DNA of 64,000 nt from Watersipora subatra (Eukaryota > Bryozoa > Gymnolaemata > Cheilostomatida > Watersiporidae): the NCBI RefSeq assembly GCF_963576615.1, contig NC_088708.1:68592672-68656671 (forward strand), read 5' to 3'. The notes below the pieces were generated by a model. It had not been told where the DNA came from. It did not search any database and saw nothing but the letters and a program-made list of their open reading frames with translations. Below are positions 1-12,600 of this stretch, piece by piece (position 1 is the first letter of the stretch; the number at the start of each line of letters is the position of its first letter). Made by a program: the position numbers and the translations under genes.

Positions 1-677
1 CACTCTCTGTATTTGATGTGCGTCAACATTCCTTGAGTTTAAATTTATTTATAATTGTATTTCTATTTCTCTGCAGTTGTCAATCAAATCCTGGAGAATA
101 GCAAGTTTAAAATTTATTTCTGCATCAATTATTAATCATCTAGTGTAATGAGCTACTTTACAAGCATATATTATGCTACGCAAGCTGTTTTCAGTAGAGT
201 ATATGATGCTATTTTATTGTCTTTAGACTCTGTAATGATTTTAAATGATGATAGTGTAGAACATTTAGCATTTTACAATTATTAATGAACTTTTTATATT
301 TTCAATGATCGTATTTTCAACTGCGTGTATCAGACTATTCAAACCTTAGCAAACATCTGGTTTTATTTAATAAACTATTACACCAGTCCAATGCCATTCT
401 CTTTAACACTTAGATGGCTCAAGAAAAAATGTCGCTGGTGCGACATTCTGTAAAAGCAATGCACATGTACTACTATTATAGGTTCTAATTTACTGATTTT
501 TGATAGGTTCTAATTTTTCATGCAAATCTATTATTTCATGCATATTTTAAAGCATTATTATATAGCACTGCGGAGAGAACAGTTTATCCACGAGTGATAA
601 CAGTAGCACTATACCATAAAAATGAATGTTCTTTTATCTACAGTAGCCTTCTCTATTCATTAGACACGCATACTTAT
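1..677. other. AT-rich sequence downstream of FAHD1
   Basis: No coding region is recognised here. It holds the 3' UTR and flank of the minus-strand FAHD1 gene. A minus-strand AATAAA lies at 362-367, about 310 bases beyond the stop codon, and another at 46-51. Either could be the polyadenylation signal; which is used cannot be told from sequence. Confidence 0.4.
362..367 (-). promoter_or_regulatory. candidate FAHD1 polyadenylation signal AATAAA
   Basis: A canonical AATAAA on the minus strand about 310 bases past the FAHD1 stop. It is supported only by motif and position. Confidence 0.35.
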
Positions 678-3600
678 TCACTTAATATAATATTCAATGT
701 TGGGGCAGCCTTCAATCCCAGCTGTTATAACATCACCAGATTTAACAGGGCCCACCCCAGCTGGTGTGCCAGTAAGAACTAGGTCTCCAGGCTCAAGAGT
801 AAATATACCACTTATGTAGCTAACCAAGTCTGGCACTGAGAATATCATATCCTTAGTGTTGCCGCTTTGCTTCGTTTCATTATTAACTTTTAACCAAATG
901 TCCAGAGCTTGCAGGCTCTTCGGCATAGAGGAGAGTGGAGTGAAGTCCCCTACTGGGCATGAAGTATCAAAGCCCTTGGCTACAGACCACGGTAGTCCCT
1001 TGTTTTTTAGCTCTGTCTGTTTGACTCGGTCTGTCATATCGAGAGCGACAGTGCAACCAGCAATATGACTCAAGGCATCAGCTGCTGAAATGTCCTTGCA
1101 CTTTTTGCTGATAATCACACCTAATTCGACCTCGTGATGCAGCTCATTAGCTCCCTTGGGCAGCTGAAATTAGAATGACAAAATTTAAATCTCAACTCAT
1201 GTACAGAAATATTAGGAGCTGCCAGGTGATGACAACTCATCTAGATAGTCATGAGGCAAGTTGAAGCGTCTCAGACAATATTTGTATTGTATCAAAGCTT
1301 CCCTAGCATACCTAATATCAATAATGATTTGAAGCTTATGTTTCAAACATCGCAGTACAAGCTACCTAGCCAATGTCTGAAGGGCTACCGATGCAGAATA
1401 CTGCAGTGGTGTGGCAACCTGAAAGATATGAGCGATACAACCTGCCACTACCACAAACTGCCTTCTACTACCTGCAAACTGCCATTGTGCCTCCACTATT
1501 GTAACGTTACAACATCCTACAATTCATATGTATGATGAGAAAGCTACTGTGTAGCTGGCTTTCTTTTGATTTAAAAGAAACCACAAATCTGCATATATAT
1601 ATATACCACGGTCTAAGGTATATATACCCTATATACGCACACAGATACACATACATATGCACACGGATATACATGTATACATATACACACAGATATATAC
1701 ATGTATATGTATATATGGTATAGGTCTACATAGATATATACATACAGTGGTGTGCGAAATAAACTGAACCCTTTTGTTGAAAAACTAAAACTCTCATTTT
1801 AAGTCATTTACAACATTATTACTCATTGTGAATTTAGTCAATAGCCATAAATTGTATATTAAATTAATCCTCTTTTTTTCTTAATTTCAAATATGTAAAG
1901 TAAACAACTGTAAAATTGTGTTCTTGAATGATTTCTGTAAGCTAAATTCTGAAGATTTAATTTTTTTAATAGTTGAAAATAGCAATTTGCACAGATATGA
2001 TCACACCACATGATTTTTATTTGCTTTTTTAAGACTAGATTTGCCCACAAGACTAGATTTTGAAAACAAATAATTTATATGTATAAATTTTAGAAGCAAG
2101 AAATCAGCTCAGGAAACCTGGTGATATGTAATCTAATCATTTTTGTTACATCGGTTAAAAAAACTGCTTCTGATCCGATTTAGGTGCGTTATTTGATGGG
2201 ACATTCCGAATCTTGACAATATTTTGAATCTAGTGTTAAATGTATGTTTGTTTACTAGTAACAGAGACAAGAACACCAAATTTCAAATAAATTTAAGAAA
2301 TTTGTTCAATGAATCAAGGGGTCTAGTTTATCTTGCACACCAGTGTATATACCTTACATTTTGATACTGCTAGGTTATACTAAGGGCAGGAGCCTAAAGG
2401 TCTATGGCAGCCCATGGAAAGAAGAAGAAAAACGGCATGAAAACATATCATCCAGCTTTGATCACCACCATAGACAAGCTGCTAGCTGAATTCCATCCGA
2501 TTGCTATGACAATGGAACTGCACATTTATGATGAGGAATCAAACTGGCACATAAAACATCTTCATGGTGCCTACCACGGACAAGTACAAGCAGTCGTCGT
2601 CTTACGGCCTATGCGGCATAGGTCCAACAGACCTTACGACCAAGTCTGTGGGAAGGTCAGGCAGTTCATTGCGAGGCGTAGCGTAAGCCGTTCTTCGTTA
2701 TTTTCGTTGAGCTTTTTCGTTTGGGTGAATTTTTTCTGCCACGCGATACCAACCATAATTTCTCTCGAAATTAAAATTTTGGCGATTTACGTACTGATTA
2801 TATACTTATTAAGAGATATACGTTGCTTGCCATGGCGAGTTCAGCGTTATCTGTTATTGTAAAAACGGATTCACAAACAGATGAATGAAAAAATCTTAGA
2901 TGAAAGTTTGAAGTTTACTAAAATACATACTAAAACTTCCTTTATGTGTGTGCTAAGGAATATGTGTTCAAGTATGTGTTTAGTAAGTTAAATTTATTTA
3001 AGTTAGATCAGAATTGACTTACGTCCGAATCCACTTATTACCGACCGGAACAAAACGTAGTCATAAGTCGATGACTACCTCTATTTGCAGTTGGTGACCT
3101 CCACCAAACATATTTGTCTGAACAAAAGTAACCTAATGACAAATACAGAGTTTCTAATCTTGACAGCACAGGAGAAAATGTTTCCAACTAGGCAGCTACA
3201 AATATTGATCTATCGCACTAAAAATGCTCCTAGATGCAGATTGTGCAAGGATGCACCAGAGACCATCTAACACATCAACAGTAGATGCAAGCAGCTAGCA
3301 AGAAATGTATACACTGAAAAGCTTAATCACGTCACATACGTGTACAGATCCCTACGCAATGAGTATGACCTCAATACATTAAAACACAACCGTGCCATGC
3401 TTCTCTGGCACTTCGGTATCCAGACTGACAAGCACATCTCGGCAAACCAGCCAGATATTATAGCAGTAGACATGAAGCAAGAGGGCTACGACAATAGATG
3501 TCGCAGTACTCAATGACTACAACATAACCAGCAAAAAAAGGGAAGGTGGAGAAGTATCTCCCACTAACAGAGAGTGGAAAGTGCTTGAATATAAGACCAA

Positions 3601-6600
3601 CTACAATTCCAGTAGTTATTGGAGCACCGAGTTGCTAAAAAGCATGCTATTGGGAATGACTAAGATCTTCAGGCCAGTGCTCCAACTCCAAGGTCTCTGG
3701 CTAAACTTGTTGATATACAACAAAAATATGTTATTACCTGATCAACTGCTGATAAGGTCACCAATAGACGAAAGCTATCTCAAAGAAGAAAAGTGAATAC
3801 GCACAACAAATACAAAACAATATAACAATGACACATTAGTTGATAAGGGATAGGCAAAAGAAACTCCGAACAGACATGACAGACCAACTCTTATTTTTTT
3901 GCATAGAAGATTTGGTGATTTTACAAAACAAAATAACTTCAGCCAAAACAGTTAAGCCTCTTTTAGATAGTGAATCACTTCATAAACCAAACCTACCTGA
4001 TAGAAGGTCAAGGCAAAAATTCCGTCCAACATGATAACCATATATAAAAATACAACACTTTTACAGGAATTTGGGAGAGCACCATTAACTAATGAACACC
4101 AGAAAAAACACTGTATGAGAGGTGTACCTAGCAACAGAGATATTTCCAATACCAAACTGAACAGTTCAAGTAAAAAAGATCACAAAAAGGGCAAGGACAG
4201 CAAAAATGTCCAGAGCTTTCCAGAAAAAAATAGCATAAGGAAATGTCAGAACAAAATACAAAAATTGATAATAGAACTAAAAAAAATAGGAAAGGAAAAG
4301 GAGACAAGTGACCTACGAAAAGAAAACTCGAGGTCTCTGGCCAGGCTGAGACTAAATAGAGCAACACTAAAACGTGAGAAAAGGACACCGCCAACACCCA
4401 TTCCTAGACTGTACAAGGACATAAACCAAGCAGAACATACTAAAGAAAAGGATTGTATCCCACACCAACACCCATCCCAGATTAAAAACCCTGCGAAGAA
4501 CACCATACAAAAGAAAACTTTTCACCCCTAATCCTCAAGAAGAACTAACTTGAGGAATAGACCTGCTTGAAGAGATGGATCAAGAATAAAGAAAAGAAAT
4601 AGACAACCCTAAAAAGGCGGAGACAATGAACATAAAAAGAAAGGAGATCCCAAAAGTCAGAGAACTCCCAAATACCTAGCACCAATTAGAGAAAGACTTC
4701 CAAAAAGTAACAACAAAAAATAAGAACTTTCTCAAAAGAATAACAAGTTAAAACTAGCCATATTAAACATACTAACATCCAATTAGGTAACATGGAACAA
4801 TGACATGCTCTACAAGCAACAGCCATGACAAAAAAAAGAACTAAAAATAGGCTGACATGAAAAAACAAAAATCAAAGATGATGGACAAACCAGGCTACTA
4901 CAAACAGTGAAGAAACAAATAGAAATCGCAGACTAAATGAAGATGTAATTGGAGTGCGAAGCCCTAGAAGGAGAAAAAAGCTAACTGAAATAGTATACAA
5001 GAGCAATTACTCAAGAACTAGGAAGACTTAGGCTCTTTGATGCATTAAAAGAAAGAACAAAATACAATAAAAATTCTGAAAGAATACCTACCAATGTAAG
5101 CTTCTGAACATTTGAGTCTACCAAAAAAATTGAGACAAAAAAGGACACACCCACACGCCTAAAAAGGACACACCCACACGCCTAAAAAGAATGACTAACC
5201 AACCCAGGAAGTATAATTACTATAACTGTTTTAGTATTCCCATTCACAAGAAGTTATAGGTAAAGAAAATGACTAAACACAACCTTAACACATCCTCCAG
5301 AGATGTCAATGCTATATTAAGAGAACTACCACCCATACAAACATTAGAAACCGCAATGGGAAGAGCAAATGCCTGAAATTCAGGGTAAAATCAACAAATG
5401 CCAACAATCCTTTAAAGGAGGAACCTTGCAACTACTCAACCAAACACAACAACAGAGGAGCCTCCCATTAGCCATGAAGAACAAAAAACTATGATTCCAG
5501 CATTCAAGCCCAGAGCGTCAAGTCAGCCAAGCAACGAGTGTAACGGAGAACGAAGAGAATTAATCGACTAACCTACATAACGATAAATTATTCGCAGAAA
5601 ATAAACTAGCCATATAGGTTGCAGCCTTACAAGATTCAATAAAAAAAACTTTCCAGACTGCTAGATAAATGGTTCAGACGCTGAATTTGACAAGATCATA
5701 AAAGCTACCTGTAAGGGAAGACATTGTGAAGTACATCAGAATAACAAAGAAGGTATTCAGTGAATTGGCTAAGCCAAATAAGGAAACTGTCGCACAAAGG
5801 GTCAAAAGATTGATGGGTAAGACAGGAATAAAAACTATTTTACCTATAGACTTAATGAGAATTTCTACCGCCGATAGCAAAACATCAGAAGATAAGACAA
5901 AAACACCTGCTGCTAACCAGGCGATTACAGTCAACGTCATACCATATCCAACCCTTTTAGAAAATACGACTGGGCTGCCAGCCAGACTAACTGGGTTATT
6001 AGGAATGGCCAGTGCATCCTACAGTCGTCAGTGCACTTTATATTGAGAAAAAGGTGGTAATTTAGGCTTGCATATAGCGATGCATTACTAACAGCATTAT
6101 TGCTCTTGTGGCGGAACCAGCTTGCACACACAAGTCTTTGAGAGACATCTGAGAGCAACGGGCCATTCTGTCATGTACACCACAGACTTTTACTGCATTG
6201 GAAATCCCCTTACAATAGACTCGCTCCCCAGGGTTTCACCTTTTACCCAGACTAGAACCAGTTTCCAAATCAACTGGATTGACACTAGTGCCCTTACTTA
6301 CACTCTAAATCTAGACACATACTACAGAAAATAGAAGAAAGCTAACAAGAACTATTGTGTTCGGAGACAGTATTACCAAGTCATTCAGGAGACCTTCTGC
6401 AACTATTGAACTTGGGGAGGATATGATGGAACTATAGCACAACAACAAAAAATTTTAGACTCACCCATAAGTACCGTGATGGTGAGGCAAAATGTTGAGG
6501 CACAATCCTACATAAGTAAATGGAGGCATGTTTGTACAATGAATTTATGGATGTCCAGTAGAAACAAAATTAATAGCAACCATGGAACAAGCAAAAACCA

Positions 6601-9600
6601 AAACTGATCGATGAACTTACAATAATTGGACTGCCTTTAGTAATGTATGACGTCGTTGGCTTCAGAAACAAGATCGGTTCTGCAGGCACTGCATTGCCTA
6701 GCTCCTTCGCATGCTCACTAAAACAAATTAACAAACACGAGTGAAGTTGTTGAAAAAAGATTTAAAAAAACTGATAACACAACGCAAATAAGAAAAAATG
6801 GAACAAAAATTTAAAGTATTGTTATGGATTTGCTAAACTCAGTTATTTCTAATAGCCATATGCATCAAGCTATCCTGGGATTAGCATAGTAATATGTAAG
6901 CCAGCTTTCATGGAACTCCAATGGACTATCACATAACACTGTATATAAGGATATGTAAGCCAGTGTAAAACAGGATGCATAAGAATATGTAATGAAGGAA
7001 GATACCCTAGTGAGACAGAAGAACAGAGAGCACAGAGCACGAGATACTGTCTACAAGCGACGAAACTATATATGGAAATTTGTGGATTATTTGAACATTA
7101 ACTCATCTCTGTGGAGCTTTGGCTTGGGTAATAAAGAGCCATACACATTCACCAGTCATCTTGCTTGCAACAATTATAGTTGTGCATGAGCTAATACTCA
7201 TTCGGTATAAGACAACTTGTAACCAGAGCCCACTTGCAAATAGATAGTCAGTGCTGACTTCCACAATAGTATACCAAAAAGGAAGTTGTAAAATATAACA
7301 AATCAATTGTTACAAATAACCTGTGATAGATTTACTAAGCTGAGCAGCTTTAATTACCAAGTGTTCAACTATTTTCAAATTAGCCCTGTAATTTAAAAAC
7401 CAGCGTGCGTGGAAAGCCCGTAGATTAACACTCAGCCCTTGCTATATAAGCAAAGGTGTTCCAGTGTTAAGACGAAGAACAAAGAGCCCACAACAAGTGA
7501 TACAGACTACGAGCGACAAAACCAAGGACTGGATCATTAAGAACAGCGTGGTAACATTAACTTATCTCTGTGCAGCTTTGTGTATACATATATACCTTGA
7601 CATTCTTACATTTACAAGAGTAACTGTTTGAGTATCTATTATTTGTGAACTCAATTCAGTATTACGCTTGATTGTAGTGAATTGTATCTAATTGTTCTAT
7701 CTTTTCATGCTTATAGAGGTTGTGTAAATAAAGAGCCATACTCATTCACCAGTCACCTTGCTTGCAATAATTACAGTTGTGCATGAATGCTATTACTCAT
7801 TCGGTATAAGACAGCTTGTACGCAGAACCCACTTGCAAGTGGCTATTCAGCGCTGACTTTCACAACATTGGTGGCAGCAGTGGGATTTATGTAATTCTGC
7901 TGCTACTGAAAGTTTAGCTGTACGCACAACCTAGTAATTGTTGAACAGCTCTTTGAAAAGAGATGGCCCAAGGCACAGATCACAGAATGTTTACTAATCC
8001 ATTCCTGCCGATCAGTAACTCATTTCGGGACATGGCAATCCATTTACCGATGCTGCTGAGAAACAGCCAAAGCAAGTTGTGCACTCCGATAGATCAGTAC
8101 ACATTGATGGGGCAACCTTCATTGACAATATGTACCGGAAATATGTATTGGAACTGCAGGACAGACAGGCTGCCAGCAATCGCATATTGTCTCCAGCAGA
8201 AGATGGACTCCACTATTTGGCACATTTTACTGTCTCACCAACAGAGCAGCTGCATTCAACCAGGTTGGTCAAACCTGCTTCAGAGAAGTGTGATAGTTGT
8301 GAGTCTAACCAAGATTTTTGGCGCACCCTCACAAAACAACTAGACCAAGTCTAATAAGAAGGCTGAAGTTCCAAACTCTACACTCAGAGGTCAAGTGGAT
8401 CTCAGATTACCACACTTTGATGGACATGGAGATGTAAATTTGTTTATACAACAATTAACTGAAATTTGTGATGTAAGCCAATGGGATGACTGAGTCGCGC
8501 TAATACAGCTAAAATCCTGCTTAGAGGGAACAGCCAAAGACTGTGGAAAAGCTGACACGGCTGCTGAAGTAAATAGGAAACTGCTACAGATGTTCGGACT
8601 GTCTGCGTCTGAAGCAGGAGAACAGCTGCACTATTCACACCAACAAGCAGGAAAATATTACCTATCATTGGGTAACCAAGTAAAGAGGCTGTCGAAGTTA
8701 GCTTATGGTGGTCTTGGGTGTGCTGTCGAGGACGAGATGGCCTTGGCACACTTCCAGCGAGCTGTGGATGACCCTGCACTTTGGCGACACCTGCTGCTAG
8801 TCAGGGCCTCAAATCTGGAAGAAGCCGTCACCACAGCAAAACAATATGAAATAGCTGGGCATCCACTAGTACAACTATCAAGGACTACAAATCTTCCGAG
8901 AGTAACCCAAATGAATAATATAAGTGGTACTAGCTGCAAAGCTGCAGAAGACAACTCTGATGGCACTGAGATAGATCTGGCTGAGGCTCTACTTTCCATG
9001 TCATTAGAACTGGAAAAACAGGCAAAGCTGATAAAAGATCAGTCTGCACGGATTGCTGCTCTAGAACAAAGAAGTGTTGACACAACCAATATCAAGTATC
9101 ATAGAGTCGAACGTTGCTTCATATGTGGAGACTCTTCCCATCTGATGAGGAGTTGTACAGTACGGAAGAAAAAGTCACCACCATCCACAAACCCTAATCA
9201 GGAAAACTTGCAAGGCTCACTCCTAAGATTACGGGTAAAGAGGGTGAACCGGTGTCATAAACCCGTTACAAAAAGCCAGATAAGCATGGCAGAAGAGAAA
9301 CAAGGATGAGCCAAGCAGACAGTCCTGGTGAGTTGTCACAATGACAACTAATCATTAGGAAACCTGATTTGCTTCCCTTGTCTCTTCATTGCTCTGGCGA
9401 TGCTGCGAACCCTCTGGTAGGTCAATGTAATTGCAGTACTAGGGTTGGTGCAGAGCATCCTTGTATAAATTTTGCAGCCACTGCTTCTGCACTCTATATT
9501 CCAAAAAAAGTTGAAGGCTGTTCACTGCTAGTAGAGTCTACTACTGCCTACTAAATACTGTAACAGTATTTAGTAGACAGTGGATGTACCCTCAACTTGC

Positions 9601-12600
9601 TGGCAAGGAGAATGTATAATAGGCTGCTACAGAGGTTTCTTGGTGGATTGCTGGCATTTGAACATACTACAGGCACTCTGGCAGATGGATCTGGTTTGAA
9701 ATTTTATGGACAGATAAAATTAGCTGGAAGATTAAGATCAGAACCAATCGAATTAGACTTTGTTGTTGCAGATATTGCGCCAGATGCTATACTTGGACTA
9801 CCCCTTTTTAGTAAGCCACAATTGTTTAGTTAGTTGTTTAGACTACTGTTGTGATGAATAGTAAACACCTTAGATGCACCAACTAGCGTGGTATAGATTT
9901 TGTTAGTTGAGTATAGGTAATTGCTAATGAATCGATTCCTACTAGATCTGAACAGTTGGTACGATGTCGGTTATTAAATAACATTTGTACCCCTGTTGGC
10001 ATAGTGGAAGACACAGGGGTTGCGGCTAAGCATGGCATAGCTATTGCTGCTAGTGTGAGTACATGGAGTGAGAAAAGGAAATTTTTTGTTAGATGCATTA
10101 ATCCTGCAATGCAAGTATGTCATCTTAATGCTTGATCTATTATAGGGCAGTGTGTCAGCTCGGAAAAGGGACAGATTGTCAATTCATATTCAACTGTTCA
10201 TATGATGGATGGGAACCACAAGAAGCTTGTGTCAGATGAAAATATTCCTGCTATTCCATCTCACTTTAAAAACCTATATGAAGAGGCAACAACTGAAGCA
10301 TGTTCTCAGCTTTCGCAACGCAAAGCAATTGCCAAGTTGTTGCATAGCTTCAGTGATGTCTTTTCGAAAGGTGACTCTGATCAAGGACTGACCTCTTTTA
10401 TGAAACATTCTATCCCTGTAAAGGTGGAGAAAAAAGCCGAGGTCAGCAAGCAAGTGCACGAGTTGTCAAAGCAAGGTCTTATTGAGCCCGCATATGGAGA
10501 ATGGCGCTCTCCTGTTGTGCTCGTGAAAAAGAAAGATGGCAGCTGGAGATTTTGCATTGACTATCGCGGGTTAAATGCTATTACAGTCCATGATGCTCAC
10601 CCCCTGCCTCGTATAGTTGAAAACCTGGAGGTCTAGGCTGGCAGCAAACTCTTCTCCACACTGGATCTCAACGAGCGGCTATTGGCAAATTCCATTAGAT
10701 GAATATGCTAAAGATAAGTCGGCATTTGGCACTAGAGAAGGCCTGTGGAGATGGAAAGTCTTGCCATTTGGTTTGACAGCAGCTCCGGCAACATTTCAAC
10801 GAATGATGGAGCAAGTGTTACAAGGACTGCATTGGAAGACTTTGCTGCTGTATCTAGACAATGTTATAGTCAAGGGCAACAGCTTCGAAGGACATTACCT
10901 CAACCTTGAAGAGGTTCTATCTCGGCTTTGATCGGCCAAGCTTAAGCTTACGCCATCCGAATGCCATCTCTTTCAAGAAGAAGTGGCATATTTGGGACAT
11001 ATAGTTAGTAGCAATGGTGTCGCAAGTGATCCAAAAAAAATATCCGCTGTTTCTACTTGGCCATCTCCGAAGAATGTGTCCGAGCTACAATCTTTTCTTG
11101 AAACTGTTGGTTACTATCTTTAGTATGTCCAGGACTTTGCCAACAAAGCCCGACCACTGACAAAGCTAACCAGTAAAACAGCCAAGTTTGAATGGACTGA
11201 GGAGTGCCATGCAGCTTTCAACACACTGAAGCAGTCGCTACTGATGGCACCAGTTCTGGGTTATCCAAACCCGGCTCATGATTATGTCCTGGACACAGAT
11301 GCTTCTCTTAATGGGGTTGGTGCAGTCTTGTCCCAAGTCCAAGATGGCCAGGAACGGGTAATATCCTATTATAGTCATGCTTTGTCACCTGCTCAGCAAA
11401 ACTATTGTGTGACTAAAAGAGAACTGTTTGCTGTTGTGAAATCTGTTGCTCATTTTCGTCCATAATTGTATGGTAAAGAGTTTAAAATTCGTACTGATCA
11501 TGCTTCACTTTTATGTTTATGCCGGAGGATTACGGCTTCTGCCTAAGTTGCAAGGTGGTTAGAGATCTTGAGCGAATTCACCTTTACCATAGAACATCGA
11601 CCAGGAAGCAAACAGAAACACTGATGGGTTATCAATAGGGCAAACTTTTTATTGACCTCAAAATCAAAAAAATTGACCTTATTGTTTTGGGAAATTGACT
11701 TTATTGACTTTAAAATGCAGTTTTATAATTGATTAACAAATCGAGCTGTCCAAGTGTAGTTTGAAAACACAACATTAATACATGTAGCTACATATTAGAT
11801 GCATTGCATGCTGATGGTAAGAACTTTTGCGTTGACTGGTTTGGCTGTTCCGCTTGTTTCTTGTGCTTGGCAGTTTTCTAATGGCTTTCCTCAAAAAATC
11901 GTTTAGAAGATTTTACTACACAACTGCAAAGTTTACAATACAGATCATTGCCTGGTGTCTTGGTAAACTTGGTAGGAAACTCTCTTATAATCTGAAGAAC
12001 CTTCCCATGAGCTGATTGCTTAACTTTTGGCATCTATACTAGTGTAAAACTGACTGCATACTAGTCATATAATTGGGCATGCTATAAATACAACCAGTGG
12101 CTTGAGCAGATTTCATCATGCCATGCTGACTCATCCTATACAAGCGAGAATAAAGCAAGAGTAAAAACCTACTAAATTTCCATTAGGAAAGGGAAATGCC
12201 CAAATACCTTAATAAGGGAAATTCTGAATTCCCAGTATGCATAAAGAGTGAAAATTGACCCAAAAATATAAAAATTGACCTCGAACATAAAAATTGACTT
12301 AAAAAATAAAAATTGACAATTTATTGACCTTATAACTTGGCTATTAATGTACCTAGGGTGCTCATATGTGGTATTTTTGTGTTTTAAAGTGATCCCAACA
12401 TGTAAAAGAAAATTGACTTTATTGACAAAAGTTTGCCCTAGTTATCAAGGCCATGCCATGACATGACTGCACCAAATGCGACAGGGTCACCAAACAATGT
12501 GGAGGACTAAGCATGAGCCAAATCCAAATTGAACTATCAGAGAGGGCACAAAATAAAAACCCTGTGTGTACTAGGATTGCTGGAGAGAAGTTGATTGCAC

